This document shows positions 44,250-54,975 of a stretch of 64,000 bases of DNA, in pieces. Made by a program: the position numbers and the translations under genes. This DNA is from Sphingobacteriia bacterium 28-36-52 (GTDB lineage: Bacteria > Bacteroidota > Bacteroidia > Chitinophagales > Chitinophagaceae). The stretch is taken from positions 22,837 through 86,836 of the forward strand of contig NCGN01000005.1 in NCBI GenBank assembly GCA_002281575.1, written 5' to 3'. The notes below the pieces were generated by a model. The model did no database searches and was not told where the DNA came from. It saw nothing but the letters and a program-made list of their open reading frames with translations. Each line of letters starts with the position of its first letter. The first letter of the stretch is position 1.

Positions 44250-46640
44250 ATGAGAAAAATTTTACTGCTCGTATTTATTACCAGCTCTTTACAAGTGTTT
44301 GCCCAATCATTAACGGTAGACCATATTATGCGAGATCCTAAATGGATGGGAACATCGCCTTCAAATTTATTTTGGAGCAACGATAGTAAAACGGTTTTTT
44401 TTAATTGGAATCCACAAAAAAATATTTCAGATTCTTTGTATGCATTTTCGATTAATTCAACTGCTCCAGAAAAAGCCAATAATGGAATTATTGAACGAAA
44501 CAGTGCATTAAATAATGCAGTCTATAATTTATCTGGAACACAAGTGGTGTATGCTTTTCGTGGAGACATTTATTGGATGGATAGTAAAACCAACAAAACC
44601 ATTCGAGTTACACAAACAGAAGAACAAGAAAATAATCCATCCTTTATCATGAATGATGAGTGGATTGTTTTTACCAAGTCTCCTAATTTATTTGCGTGGC
44701 ATACCAAAACAGGTGTGCACATGCAATTGACTAATATTGGTACCGGTGGGAGCACAACTGTAGGGAACTTTAATCGCTCCGCGGCTACAATCAACCCACA
44801 AACCCAAGATGGTTGGCTGCAACAGCAACAATTAGATTTATTTGAAGTACTTAAAGAAAGAAAAGACAAAAGAGAGCAGCGAGCCAATTATGTTAGAAAC
44901 AATCGAATGGTTATTAATGACACCATCAAAAGAATTGCTACTGGCAACAGAATGATGCAAGGGCTACAAATTAGTCCAGATGCACGTTTTGTAACTTATC
45001 GATTGTATCAAGCGCCAAGTGGAAACAAGCAAACCATTGTTCCAGATTATGTTACAGAGTCTGGTTATACCAACAATTTAAATACTAGAACTAAAGTGGG
45101 TAATGCCTTGGGCAAATTTGATTTTTATGTTTGGGATCGTATACGGGATACTTTGATGCAAATAAAAACCGATGCCATACTTGGTATTCAAGACTTGCCG
45201 GATTATGCGAAAGATTATCCAAAAAGATACGAAGGAAAAAAACCAACCAATCGTTCGGTAGTCATCTATGGTCCTTATTGGAACAGCAGTGCCAACTTTG
45301 CCTTTGTTGATATTCGTTCTCAAGACAACAAAGACAGATGGATCATGCAATTGGAAGCGGCAACAGGAAAATTATTACCCATCGACAGACAAAGAGACAA
45401 TGCATGGATTGGTGGACCAGGCATAGGCGGCGGCAATTTCGGAACCAAAATTGGTTGGATCAATAATGATCAATTTTATTTTCAAAGTGAATCAACCGGA
45501 TATTCACACTTATATGTGTATGATGTAAAAACGCAAAACAAAAAAGCAATTACTGCTGGAAAATACGAAGTGCAAGATTTGAAATTGAGTAAGAACAAAC
45601 AGCATTTTTATTTATTGACCAATGAAACACATCCAGGAAAATTAAATTGGTATCGCATAAAAACAGACGGCACTGCAAAAGAAAGAATTACTGCTTGGGA
45701 AGGTGGATATGAAGTGAGTATGAGTCCAGATGAAAAATGGATAGCGTATCGCTACTCTTATATTAATAAGCCATGGGAATTATATGTGCAAGAAAATGCA
45801 CCGGGTAAAAAACCTATTCAAGTCACCAATCTTTCGATGAGTGATGAGTTTAAAAAATACGAATGGAAAGAAGCGAAAGTGACTACGATTCCTGCACGTG
45901 ATGGGCAATCTATTTATGCGAGAATTTACGAACCAACAGCGGCAAAGAAAAACGGGGCTGCAGTATTTTTTGTGCATGGGGCAGGCTATTTACAAAATGT
46001 GCATTATTGGTGGAGCAGTTATTTCAGGGAGTACATGTTCAATAATTTATTGGTAGATAAGGGCTATACGGTGATTGATATAGATTATAGAGCCAGCAGT
46101 GGATATGGAAGAGATTGGCGCACGGGTATCTACCGACATATGGGCGGAAAAGATTTAACCGACCATGTAGATGCCGCTGATTTCTTGGTAAAAAATTATG
46201 GTATTGATCCAAAGCGAATTGGTTTGTATGGTGGATCTTATGGAGGCTTTATTACGTTGATGGGATTGTTTACTACACCTGATGTATTTAAGGCAGGAGC
46301 CGCATTAAGACCCGTAACCGATTGGGCTCATTACAACCATGGATATACAGCTAATATTTTAAATGAACCAGTGCAAGATTCTATTGCTTATGCAAAATCA
46401 TCTCCCATCAATTTTGCAGGGGGCCTAAAAAATCATTTATTGATTTGTCATGGCATGGTAGATGTGAATGTGCATTTTCAAGATGTAGTGCGCTTATCTC
46501 AAAAACTCATTGAACTTAAAAAGGAAAATTGGGAACTCGCGGTATATCCTATGGAAGACCATGGCTTTATAGAGCCTAGTAGTTGGACCGATGAGTATAA
46601 GAGGATTTTGAAATTGTTTGAAGAGAAATTGAAGCCTTGA
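44250..46640 (+). CDS. Secreted S9 family (prolyl oligopeptidase/DPP-IV type) peptidase
   Basis: 796 aa with a signal peptide (KILLLVFITSSLQVFAQ). A beta-propeller fills about 20-520 and the alpha/beta hydrolase peptidase domain about 530-796. The triad is Ser in YGGSYGGF, Asp in HGMVDVNVHF and His in MEDHGF, all in the order of family S9. It also contains the block VIDIDYRASSGYGRDWR. The family cleaves after Pro or at other sites in short peptides. It stands alone between two terminators. Substrate range cannot be determined. Confidence 0.95.
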   Translation: MRKILLLVFITSSLQVFAQSLTVDHIMRDPKWMGTSPSNLFWSNDSKTVFFNWNPQKNISDSLYAFSINSTAPEKANNGIIERNSALNNAVYNLSGTQVVYAFRGDIYWMDSKTNKTIRVTQTEEQENNPSFIMNDEWIVFTKSPNLFAWHTKTGVHMQLTNIGTGGSTTVGNFNRSAATINPQTQDGWLQQQQLDLFEVLKERKDKREQRANYVRNNRMVINDTIKRIATGNRMMQGLQISPDARFVTYRLYQAPSGNKQTIVPDYVTESGYTNNLNTRTKVGNALGKFDFYVWDRIRDTLMQIKTDAILGIQDLPDYAKDYPKRYEGKKPTNRSVVIYGPYWNSSANFAFVDIRSQDNKDRWIMQLEAATGKLLPIDRQRDNAWIGGPGIGGGNFGTKIGWINNDQFYFQSESTGYSHLYVYDVKTQNKKAITAGKYEVQDLKLSKNKQHFYLLTNETHPGKLNWYRIKTDGTAKERITAWEGGYEVSMSPDEKWIAYRYSYINKPWELYVQENAPGKKPIQVTNLSMSDEFKKYEWKEAKVTTIPARDGQSIYARIYEPTAAKKNGAAVFFVHGAGYLQNVHYWWSSYFREYMFNNLLVDKGYTVIDIDYRASSGYGRDWRTGIYRHMGGKDLTDHVDAADFLVKNYGIDPKRIGLYGGSYGGFITLMGLFTTPDVFKAGAALRPVTDWAHYNHGYTANILNEPVQDSIAYAKSSPINFAGGLKNHLLICHGMVDVNVHFQDVVRLSQKLIELKKENWELAVYPMEDHGFIEPSSWTDEYKRILKLFEEKLKP

Positions 46641-46714
46641 ACCATCAGTGTTACCAAATGATGAACAGAAGGTTATCATAATGTAACCATATCATTATCA
46701 AATAGTTAAGAAGG

Positions 46715-46738
46715 GCCGCTGCTACAGCGGCTTTTTTT
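46715..46738 (+). terminator. Rho-independent terminator after the S9 peptidase
   Basis: GCCGCTG and CAGCGGC form a 7-bp perfect stem around CTA, followed by seven T residues. It lies about 75 bp after the peptidase stop and insulates the SusCD operon. Confidence 0.95.
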
Positions 46739-46780
46739 ATTGCAGTATACATTCGCGCTTGAATAAAACCAAACTGCATT

Positions 46781-49700
46781 ATGAAAAACTTTTTACAAAA
46801 AACTGTTGGCTTGCTCGCACTTATTTTAGTGATGATGCAAACTCAGTTGGTTCATGCACAAACTACGGCAGACCTTATGGGTACTGTACTAAATGAGAAA
46901 GGAGACCCACTTCAAGGGGTAACAGTAGTACTTCAGATAAAAGGAACAAGCAGCCAAACGGTAAGCACCAATGAAAAAGGAGTTTATAACATTAAGCAAT
47001 TAACTGTAGGTGCTAAGTACAATTTAAAATTTTCTTACGTTGGGTATGCTGAATTAGAACAGACTGTTTCCTTCAACAAGTCTGGCAATAATATTGTTAC
47101 CAGAATGAGTTCAACGGCTGGAGAATTGAATGAAGTGGTAGTAACTGCATTGGGAATTAAGAAACAAGAGAAAGCGTTGGGCTATTCTGCCCAAACCATG
47201 AAAGAGGGTGATGTGTTAGATGCTCGTTCTAATAACTGGGTTAGTTCTTTATCAGGAAAAGTAGCAGGTTTAAATTTATATTCTGCTGGTTCTGGTCCTG
47301 GTGGATCGGTAAGAGTGTCTTTAAGAGGAGACGCTTCTATGAACCCAGACGGAAACAATGCGTTGATTGTATTGGATGGAGTACCTATGAATGGTGGTGG
47401 CACCAGTTCTGGTGTAGGCAATGCCTATGGGGCAGGATCTGGTTCCGATGTGCCGGTTGATTTTGGAAATGGTATTTCAGATATAAATCCAGATGATATT
47501 GAAAGTATCACTGTATTAAAAGGACCGGGTGCAACTGCATTGTATGGAAGCAGGGCTGCAAACGGTGCTTTATTAATTACCACTAAATCAGGTGCAAGAA
47601 AAGATAAGGGTATTGGTGTTTCTTTCAATTCGAACGTGAGCATGAACACCGTATTAAGATGGCCAGATTACCAACACGAATATGGTCAGGGTACGGGCAG
47701 AGCGTTGAATGCTGCAGGAGAAAAATATTATAGCTATGGGGCTTCTGCAGATGGTGGTAGTACCAGTGGAACCAGTAGTGCATTTGGTCCAAAGTTTAAT
47801 GGACAGTTGTATTTTCAATATGACCCAAATGTGGAAGGACAGTCTGCAACAAGATTACCTTGGGTAGCAAAGCCTAATAATATTAAAGATTTTTGGAGAA
47901 CAGGTTCTACCATCACCAATAATATTTCTTTAGAAAGTGGGAATGAAAATGGATCGGTTAGGGCTTCATTAACTCATTCAAAAAATGAATGGATCATGCC
48001 CAACACTGGTTTTGAAAGAATGACAGCAGCTTTAAGTGTAAGTCAAAAAGTTTCTGAGAAATTAAAGTTTGTAGCCAAAGTAAACTACACCAATAAAAGC
48101 AGCGATAATTTACCAGCAACCGGTTACAACAACCAGTCGATTGCTTACTTTATGATTTTCCAAAATCCGAATGTAGACTTGAGTTGGTATAGACCTATTT
48201 GGAAAAAAGGGCAAGAGCAAATTGATCAAGTACACCCGTTCAGTCGATTTATAGACAATCCCTATTTGATTGCTTATGAAATGACTAATGCTGTTAAGAG
48301 TAATGCCTTCCTAGCTAATATGGCGGCAACTTATACCATCAACAAAAAGTTTGATTTAATGCTTCGCTCTGGTATTGATTTATCTAGCGAAATAAGAAAA
48401 CAACAAAGACCCTATTCTTCCGCAAACTACCAGCGGGGTTTTTATAAAGAACAAAATATTCAAGACTATGAAATCAATAGCGACTTCTTATTGTCTTATA
48501 AAGACAAAATAGGATCAAATATTAATGTAACGGCTTCTGTTGGGGGAAATGCCATGAGTACCAATTACAATAGAATGGATGCGAGTGTAATAGGATTGGT
48601 AATACCAGGCGTATACATGTTAAGCAATGGAGTGGGAACACCTGCTGTGCTAAATGTTGCAAGAAATAAAAAAGTAAACTCATTATACGGTACAGCTTCA
48701 TTCGCCTATAAAAACAAATGGTTTGTAGATATTACCGGAAGAAATGATTGGTCTAGTACTTTACCAGTTCAAAATAATTCCTTCTTTTATCCATCTATAA
48801 ATACCAGTGTTATCTTAAGTGATATATTAAGACTACCCGCAGCGGTTTCATTTGCAAAACTGCGTGTATCTGCAGCCCAAGTAGGTAATGACACTGACCC
48901 CTATAAAACCAGTAAATACTATGGTACCAGTCCTTTCCCTGGTTCAGGTTCTGTTCCTACCTTATTACATAATGTAAATTTTAAACCAGAAATTTCTACC
49001 AACTATGAAGCTGGTTTAGATATTAGATTATTCAAAAGTAGATTGAATTTAGATTTAACTGTGTACAGTAATACCACCCGCAACCAAATTTTAGAAGTAC
49101 CAATGGATCCAACAACGGGATATGCTAGAGCCGTGTTGAATGCAGGTGCTGTTAGAAACCAAGGGATTGAAGTAGTATTATCAGGAAGCATTATCAAAAA
49201 GAAAAATTTTAGCTGGAACACCATTTTAACCTGGGCTAAAAACCAAAACCGTGTGATGGAATTGGCTGAAGGTATGGAAGGAAAACAAGATATTGGATAT
49301 GGCGGTAACGCAACTATTCAAGCAAGAGTAGGTGGAACAACTGGCGATATTTATGGGTTTGGTTTCTTGCGTTCTCCGGATGGACAAATTGTTTACAATG
49401 CAAATGGTTTGCCGGCACGCCCACAAGAAATTCAATACATTGGTTCAGCTTATGCCGATTGGAAAGGTGGTATCAGAAACGAATTCACTTATAACAATTT
49501 CAGGTTTAGTTTTTTATTGGATGGACAATTGGGTGGAATGATTTATTCTCAAAGCCACCACAAAATGATGGAGCAGGGTAAATTGAAAGCAACATTAGCT
49601 GGTCGTGAAGAGAACTTTATTATTGGAGCTGGTGTAATTCAGAATCCAGATAAATCCTACTCACCGAATACAAAAAAAGTACTACCTGTTGAATATTATG

Positions 49701-49990
49701 CAGACTATTATAGAAGAGCCAATGTAGAGTCAAATAGTTTTGATGCTTCTTATTTAAAATTGCGTGAAGCTAGGTTGGAATATAATTTCCCTAAATCAAT
49801 CTTGGGTAAATCATTCTTTAAGCAATTAAGTGTAGCCCTTTATGGTAGAGACTTATTGATGATTACCAGCTTCCCCATTTTTGATCCAGAAACAGCTGCA
49901 TTAAATGGATCTACAATTTTACCAGGAGTTGAAATGGGTCAATTGCCTTCGAGCAGAACCATTGGAGCCAATATCACTGTTAAATTTTAA
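46781..49990 (+). CDS. SusC/RagA-family TonB-dependent outer-membrane transporter
   Basis: 1069 aa with a signal peptide (LLALILVMMQTQLVHAQ). Next comes a carboxypeptidase-like regulatory domain (about 33-110; LMGTVLNEKGDPLQGVTVVL), the plug with the signature NEVVVTALGIKKQEKALGYS and VLKGPGATALYGSRAANGAL, and a large beta-barrel that ends in Phe (SRTIGANITVKF). With SusD it imports a bulky ligand, powered by TonB. The cargo is not readable from the sequence. The downstream Tat-exported phosphoesterase suggests a phosphorylated or phosphodiester substrate. The regulatory domain lacks the secretin/STN domain used in anti-sigma signalling. Confidence 0.97.
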   Translation: MKNFLQKTVGLLALILVMMQTQLVHAQTTADLMGTVLNEKGDPLQGVTVVLQIKGTSSQTVSTNEKGVYNIKQLTVGAKYNLKFSYVGYAELEQTVSFNKSGNNIVTRMSSTAGELNEVVVTALGIKKQEKALGYSAQTMKEGDVLDARSNNWVSSLSGKVAGLNLYSAGSGPGGSVRVSLRGDASMNPDGNNALIVLDGVPMNGGGTSSGVGNAYGAGSGSDVPVDFGNGISDINPDDIESITVLKGPGATALYGSRAANGALLITTKSGARKDKGIGVSFNSNVSMNTVLRWPDYQHEYGQGTGRALNAAGEKYYSYGASADGGSTSGTSSAFGPKFNGQLYFQYDPNVEGQSATRLPWVAKPNNIKDFWRTGSTITNNISLESGNENGSVRASLTHSKNEWIMPNTGFERMTAALSVSQKVSEKLKFVAKVNYTNKSSDNLPATGYNNQSIAYFMIFQNPNVDLSWYRPIWKKGQEQIDQVHPFSRFIDNPYLIAYEMTNAVKSNAFLANMAATYTINKKFDLMLRSGIDLSSEIRKQQRPYSSANYQRGFYKEQNIQDYEINSDFLLSYKDKIGSNINVTASVGGNAMSTNYNRMDASVIGLVIPGVYMLSNGVGTPAVLNVARNKKVNSLYGTASFAYKNKWFVDITGRNDWSSTLPVQNNSFFYPSINTSVILSDILRLPAAVSFAKLRVSAAQVGNDTDPYKTSKYYGTSPFPGSGSVPTLLHNVNFKPEISTNYEAGLDIRLFKSRLNLDLTVYSNTTRNQILEVPMDPTTGYARAVLNAGAVRNQGIEVVLSGSIIKKKNFSWNTILTWAKNQNRVMELAEGMEGKQDIGYGGNATIQARVGGTTGDIYGFGFLRSPDGQIVYNANGLPARPQEIQYIGSAYADWKGGIRNEFTYNNFRFSFLLDGQLGGMIYSQSHHKMMEQGKLKATLAGREENFIIGAGVIQNPDKSYSPNTKKVLPVEYYADYYRRANVESNSFDASYLKLREARLEYNFPKSILGKSFFKQLSVALYGRDLLMITSFPIFDPETAALNGSTILPGVEMGQLPSSRTIGANITVKF

Positions 49991-50037
49991 TTGACCTCCA
50001 ATTGTATTCAGCCCTACACACACCTAAAAAAAAACTC

Positions 50038-51474
50038 ATGAAAAATAAAATATCAATTGTCTTTTCCGCACTGATGCTATTGTTTATGGCGTCTTGTACT
50101 AAAAATTTTGAAGAAGTTAACACCGATCCTAATCGGGTAAATAAAATAAGCCCGGGTACATTATTGAATCCTATTTTGTATGAAGTTTCTTCATTTAATA
50201 TGCGTCAAGCAAATAATTTTACTTTCGGCTTAATGCAAGATATGTTGCCCTTCCCTAGTACTTCAGGTGGAGTGCATCGATATGATATCACCGAAACAGC
50301 GGGTAATTCAACTTGGACTACTTATTACAGGTGGCTAACCAATGTAAAAGAAATGTACACAGCTTCAATTGAGCAAAAAGATCCTAATTATCAGGCCATT
50401 GCTATGACTTTAAATGCAATGATCTATTCAAATTTGACTGATTGCTTTGGGGATATTCCGATGGAAGAAGCAACCAAGGGAGATGAAGGAATTTTTAGAC
50501 CGAAGTTTACTACTCAGCAAAAAGTGTATGAAAAAATTATTGCCGATTTAGACTCTGCCAATAATTTATATGTAACAACTAGGCCAATGATTTATGGCAC
50601 TGAAATGTTATTTGCCAATAATGTAGCAAGTTGGAAAAGATTTACCAACTCCTTACAAATGCGGTTGTTACTGCGCTTGTCTAAGCGAACCGAAATGGGA
50701 ACTTTGGCTAAATTAAAAACCATCATTGATAATCCTGTTAAGTATCCAGTTTTCACCTCTAACGATCAAGGGGCATTGGTAAAGCTATCGGGTGTAACAC
50801 CCTTTGTTTCACCATGGGGAAGAGCAATAGACTTTACTACATTTAGAGCAGCAGGATTATTTTTCACAGACAATTTAAATGATTTGAATGATCCAAGAAG
50901 AGCTAGATGGTTAACACAAGCAAGAAACAAAATTGGTAACGCTAATATTGGTTATAAAGGAATCCCTAGCGGCTATGCTGGAAGTGATAATCAGTTTAAT
51001 TATATTCCTTCGAATAAGAATATTGCTTTGGTAACCGCTCCTCTAAGTATTATCCTAATGAGTTATGCAGAAGTAGAAATGATTAAAGCTGAGGTTGAAT
51101 TTAGAAATAATAATACAGCTGCCGCAAAAGCTGCCTATGAAAAAGGAGTAAAAGCTTCCATAGAGCAGTGGGGTGCTGTGATGCCAACAGATTATTTTAC
51201 CAATACCAAAGCTGCTTATAATGGTACACTAGAGCGAATCATGTTGCAAAAATATTATGTCTTATACTTTACCGATTTTCAACAATGGTTTGAATATAGA
51301 AGAACTGGTTTTCCTGTTGTGCCAACAGCAGATGGTATGTTGAATAATAAAATTATGCCTGTACGTTATCGCTACCCACCAGCTGTGCAAAGCACCAACA
51401 CTGAAAACTATAACCAAGTAGTTCAAGCAATGGGAGGAGACAATATCAATATTAAAGTATGGTGGCAGAAATAA
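50038..51474 (+). CDS. SusD/RagB-family lipoprotein
   Basis: 478 aa. ATG 50038 gives a lipoprotein signal (SIVFSALMLLFMASC, Cys19); a frame upstream to 50002 only adds leader. The SusD-like core shows FEEVNTDPNRVNKISPGTLLNPILYE, DCFGDIPMEEA, and the late YTDFQQWFEYRRTGFP. It is a surface lipoprotein that closes over the SusC barrel to bind the ligand. It follows susC by 47 bp. Sequence suggests the SusD-like 2 / RagB group without further specificity. Confidence 0.95.
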   Translation: MKNKISIVFSALMLLFMASCTKNFEEVNTDPNRVNKISPGTLLNPILYEVSSFNMRQANNFTFGLMQDMLPFPSTSGGVHRYDITETAGNSTWTTYYRWLTNVKEMYTASIEQKDPNYQAIAMTLNAMIYSNLTDCFGDIPMEEATKGDEGIFRPKFTTQQKVYEKIIADLDSANNLYVTTRPMIYGTEMLFANNVASWKRFTNSLQMRLLLRLSKRTEMGTLAKLKTIIDNPVKYPVFTSNDQGALVKLSGVTPFVSPWGRAIDFTTFRAAGLFFTDNLNDLNDPRRARWLTQARNKIGNANIGYKGIPSGYAGSDNQFNYIPSNKNIALVTAPLSIILMSYAEVEMIKAEVEFRNNNTAAAKAAYEKGVKASIEQWGAVMPTDYFTNTKAAYNGTLERIMLQKYYVLYFTDFQQWFEYRRTGFPVVPTADGMLNNKIMPVRYRYPPAVQSTNTENYNQVVQAMGGDNINIKVWWQK

Positions 51475-51496
51475 TTTACCTGTTTAAAATTTCAAA

Positions 51497-52978
51497 ATGA
51501 AAAGAAGAAACTTTTTAAGAAACTTAGGATTAACAGGAAGTGTGTTTGCTTTGCCCGCTGTATTAACGGAAACGAATGCAGCTGCTTTTGAAAAAGAAAA
51601 TGAATTAGTGGTAAAGGGTAAAGTGGTGAGTGAAGGAAAAGGTATTGCCAATGTAGTTGTAACAGATGGTACCCAAGTTTTTAAGACCAACCAAAAAGGG
51701 GAGTACCAGTTTATGGTGAAAGAAAATGCTGATTTTGTTTATATCAGTTCACCAGCTGGCTATGCATTTGACCATGATAATTATATTGCTCGGTTTTTTA
51801 TTTCCGTAAAAGGAAAGCGTGGAACCTTGAATCATGATTTCGTATTAACCAAGCTAACCAATGATGATGCGCAACATAATTTTGTAGTATGGGCCGATAC
51901 ACAAATGATATCTGTATCAGATTGTGAACAGTTAAAAGCAACTACTGTTCCTGATTTTAAAAAACTGATGCAACAATATCCAGCTAATACTTTATTTCAT
52001 GGTATTGGTTGTGGAGATTTGGTTTGGGATAAGTTTGAGTTCTTTAAAGATTACAAGGAAGCCATTGCTATGACAGGAGTACCATTTTATAACGTGATTG
52101 GTAATCACGATATGGATTTGAACTCAAGAGCCGATGATTATTCAGCAGAAACTTTTAAGGCACAGTTTGGACCAACTTATTATTCATTTAATAGAGGGGC
52201 AATTCATTATGTAGTGTTGGATGATGTTTTCTTTATTGGAACAGCCAAAAAATATATTGGTTATTTAACCGAGAATCAATTGACCTGGTTAGAGAAAGAT
52301 TTACAGATGGTTGCACCAGGAACAACGGTGGTAGTAAGTTTACATATTCCTACTTATACAGGTGCACCCAAAAGAAATAATAAGGAAGAAGATTTTCGTG
52401 GAACCGTTTCCAATAGAAAAAAACTATACAGTTTACTGGCTCCGTATAAAGTACATATTCTTTCGGGTCATACGCATTTTAATGAAAGTTGGGAAGAAGG
52501 GAATATCATGGAACATAACCACGGAACTGTTTGTGGTGCTTGGTGGACCGGTCCAATTTGCGGTGATGGAACGCCAAGAGGTTATGGGGTATATGAAGTG
52601 AATGGAAGCGATATCAAGTGGTATTACAAAAGCACAGATAAAGAAAATAGTCACCAGTTGCGTATTTATCCTAAAGGATACGCAAAAGCATATCCAGAGG
52701 AATTAGCCGTGAATATTTGGAACTGGGATGTCAAGTGGACCATTGAGTGGTTTGAGGATGGTGTATCAAAAGGCTCTCCCGAACAAAGGGTTGCCAAAGA
52801 TCCTTGGGCCATTGAGTTATACGAGGGCCCATCGCTCCCACAAAAACATAAGTTCATTGAACCCACTTTAACCGAGCATTTGTTTTTTATAAAACCTTCT
52901 GCTACTGCAAAATTAATTAAAGTAAAAGCGACAGATCGATTTGGAAAAATATTTGAAGAAGCGATAATGATCAGTTGA
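51497..52978 (+). CDS. Tat-exported calcineurin-like phosphoesterase
   Basis: 493 aa. The start KRRNFLRNLGLTGSVFALPA is a twin-arginine signal, so the protein is exported folded, probably with its metals. An N-terminal beta-sandwich (about 35-115), the metallophosphatase core (about 120-370) and a C-terminal domain (about 375-493) follow. Core motifs are VVWADTQ, GCGDLVWD, GNHD, SLHIPTY and SGHTH, matching the di-metal site with D/N/H ligands. The family hydrolyses phosphomonoesters or diesters. It is 22 bp after susD, so it belongs to the SusCD operon and likely processes the imported or surface-bound substrate. Confidence 0.93.
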   Translation: MKRRNFLRNLGLTGSVFALPAVLTETNAAAFEKENELVVKGKVVSEGKGIANVVVTDGTQVFKTNQKGEYQFMVKENADFVYISSPAGYAFDHDNYIARFFISVKGKRGTLNHDFVLTKLTNDDAQHNFVVWADTQMISVSDCEQLKATTVPDFKKLMQQYPANTLFHGIGCGDLVWDKFEFFKDYKEAIAMTGVPFYNVIGNHDMDLNSRADDYSAETFKAQFGPTYYSFNRGAIHYVVLDDVFFIGTAKKYIGYLTENQLTWLEKDLQMVAPGTTVVVSLHIPTYTGAPKRNNKEEDFRGTVSNRKKLYSLLAPYKVHILSGHTHFNESWEEGNIMEHNHGTVCGAWWTGPICGDGTPRGYGVYEVNGSDIKWYYKSTDKENSHQLRIYPKGYAKAYPEELAVNIWNWDVKWTIEWFEDGVSKGSPEQRVAKDPWAIELYEGPSLPQKHKFIEPTLTEHLFFIKPSATAKLIKVKATDRFGKIFEEAIMIS

Positions 52979-52995
52979 TTTCTGGGGGCAGACAT

Positions 52996-53030
52996 CAAAA
53001 AAAGGGCACCGTTATCTAGCGGTGCCCTTG
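52996..53030 (-). terminator. Rho-independent terminator, mainly for rho, also usable by the phosphoesterase
   Basis: GGGCACCG and CGGTGCCC form an 8-bp stem around an 8-nt loop between the convergent phosphoesterase and rho genes. On the minus strand it is followed by seven T residues, on the plus strand only by TTG, so it is strongest for rho. Confidence 0.9.
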
Positions 53031-53053
53031 TCAATTATATTCAATCAAAAAAA

Positions 53054-54775
53054 TTATCTATTCATACTTGCTAAGAACTCTTCGTTGCTTTTGGTTCCGC
53101 GCATACGTTTCAGTAATTCGTTCATAGCTTCTTCAGGATTCATATCATTTAAGAATACACGCAGAATATTCATTCTTTGTAGCACATCTTTATCTAATAA
53201 TAAATCATCTCTTCGAGTAGAAGATCCTACTAAATCAATGGCAGGGAAAATACGCTTGTTGGCTAATTTTCTTTCCAACTGTAATTCCATATTACCAGTA
53301 CCCTTGAATTCTTCAAAAATTACTTCGTCCATTTTACTACCTGTTTCAACTAAGGCAGTAGCTAAAATGGTTAGTGATCCACCATTCTCAATTTTACGAG
53401 CTGCGCCAAAAAACTGTTTGGGTTTTAGTAAAGCGTTGGCTTCAACTCCCCCACTTAAAACCTTACCACTTGAAGGGGCAACGGTATTATGTGCTCTAGC
53501 CAAACGAGTGATAGAGTCTAATAAAATCACCACATCGTGACCGCACTCTACTAGGCGTTTTGCTTTTTGTAAAGCAATAGCAGAAACCTTTACGTGCTTT
53601 TCTGCCGGCTCATCAAATGTGGATGCAATTACTTCAGCGTTTACACTGCGCTCCATATCGGTTACTTCCTCAGGACGTTCGTCTATCAATACCACCATCA
53701 AATAACACTCAGGGTGATTGGCCGCAATGGCGTTGGCCACTTCTTTCAACAACATGGTTTTACCCACTTTAGGTTGAGCTACAATCAATCCACGCTGACC
53801 CTTACCTATTGGCGTAAATAAATCTATAATACGGGTGCTATAATTGGTAGGTGAAGTAAATAAGTTCAGTTTCTGAAAAGGAAACAAAGGTGTTAAGTAA
53901 TCAAATGGTACACGATCACGCACTTCGTCGGGGCGCTTACCATTGATAAAATCTACTTTTAATAAAGCAAAATATTTTTCGCCTTCTTTTGGAGGACGTA
54001 CAGATCCTGTTACGGTATCCCCTGTTTTTAAACCAAATAATTTGATTTGAGAAGGAGATACGTACACATCATCCGGAGAAGATAAATAGTTGTAATCGGA
54101 AGAACGTAAGAAACCATATCCATCAGGCATCATTTCTAAAACACCTTCACCAGGAATTACCCCTTCAAACTCAATATTGAAAACGGGTTCTTTTTTAATA
54201 GGTTGGTGTCTGGGACGTTCTTGTTGTAAAGTGGTTTCTGGTGCTTGAGCAGATTCACCATTGTTGTCACTTGCTTCCAATGTTTGAATAATGGCCGCTG
54301 CTATATTAGCTGTTGGGTCATTCTCTGGTTCATTATTGTTATTGGTTTCTGCTGCTTCGGCAGGCTTATCTGTTCTAGGTCTTGGGCCAGGTCCCTTTTT
54401 AGTAGGTGGCATGGCTTTTCTAATGGGTCTGGCTGCACCTGCATTTTCATTGTTACTTTGATCAGGAGCAGCAGCTGGCGCGACTTTGGCAATGGGAGCA
54501 GGTTTTGCAATGGGCGCTGCTGGCGCTTCTTGCATTACTTCTGCTTCTTCCGTAGCGCCAGTAGAAGTTTTAATATTCACGGCCTTCTTAGGACGACCCG
54601 CTTTTTTAGGTGCTCCATTCTCTTTAGCGGTACTTTCTTGTACGGCTTGCGAATCAAGGATCTTGTAAATCAAGCCTTGTTTGTCTTGTTTTTTTGCACC
54701 AGTGATTTTTAAACGTTCTGCTATATCCAGTAACTCTGGTAGTAGCATGTCATTTAACTGAAGAATGTCATACAT
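53054..54775 (-). CDS. rho: Transcription termination factor Rho with long disordered insert
   Basis: 573 aa; the E. coli protein is about 420. The N-terminal Rho helical domain (about 1-45, [21 protein letters not shown]) is followed by a disordered stretch rich in Ala, Pro, Lys, Asn and Glu (about 48-198), then the cold-shock-like RNA-binding domain (about 200-285; [15 protein letters not shown]) and the ATPase core with Walker A AQPKVGKT at 333-340, Walker [12 protein letters not shown], the Q-loop/R-loop region and [39 protein letters not shown] (as successive blocks). The core looks fully functional. Similar inserts occur in other Bacteroidota Rho proteins. It has a strong terminator of its own. 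Confidence 0.98.
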   Translation of the reverse strand: MYDILQLNDMLLPELLDIAERLKITGAKKQDKQGLIYKILDSQAVQESTAKENGAPKKAGRPKKAVNIKTSTGATEEAEVMQEAPAAPIAKPAPIAKVAPAAAPDQSNNENAGAARPIRKAMPPTKKGPGPRPRTDKPAEAAETNNNNEPENDPTANIAAAIIQTLEASDNNGESAQAPETTLQQERPRHQPIKKEPVFNIEFEGVIPGEGVLEMMPDGYGFLRSSDYNYLSSPDDVYVSPSQIKLFGLKTGDTVTGSVRPPKEGEKYFALLKVDFINGKRPDEVRDRVPFDYLTPLFPFQKLNLFTSPTNYSTRIIDLFTPIGKGQRGLIVAQPKVGKTMLLKEVANAIAANHPECYLMVVLIDERPEEVTDMERSVNAEVIASTFDEPAEKHVKVSAIALQKAKRLVECGHDVVILLDSITRLARAHNTVAPSSGKVLSGGVEANALLKPKQFFGAARKIENGGSLTILATALVETGSKMDEVIFEEFKGTGNMELQLERKLANKRIFPAIDLVGSSTRRDDLLLDKDVLQRMNILRVFLNDMNPEEAMNELLKRMRGTKSNEEFLASMNR

Positions 54776-54975
54776 AAATGGAAAAATTGTTTGGGGGGTA
54801 TCAAATTCAAACTATAAAAAAGGTTAGGCCTGTCTAAGGAAAAAAAGCTCAGAAAGGTTTATTGGGTTGATTTGGAAAGAGAGTAACTGAAATTTTGGAG
54901 CTCAATAACGGGCTAATCAGCATTGTTTCCACTGCAATGTTACAAAATTTTTGATAAAACCTAAAAAAATGCTTT

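Noticed and set aside
44177..44479. Minus-strand 100-codon frame overlapping the start of the S9 peptidase
   Set aside because: It overlaps a clear signal peptide and peptidase start and a terminator, and shows no recognisable features.
54245..54712. Plus-strand 155-codon frame within rho
   Set aside because: It is an artefact of the biased codons of the disordered region of rho; its composition (many Cys, Phe, Trp, Arg) is not protein-like.
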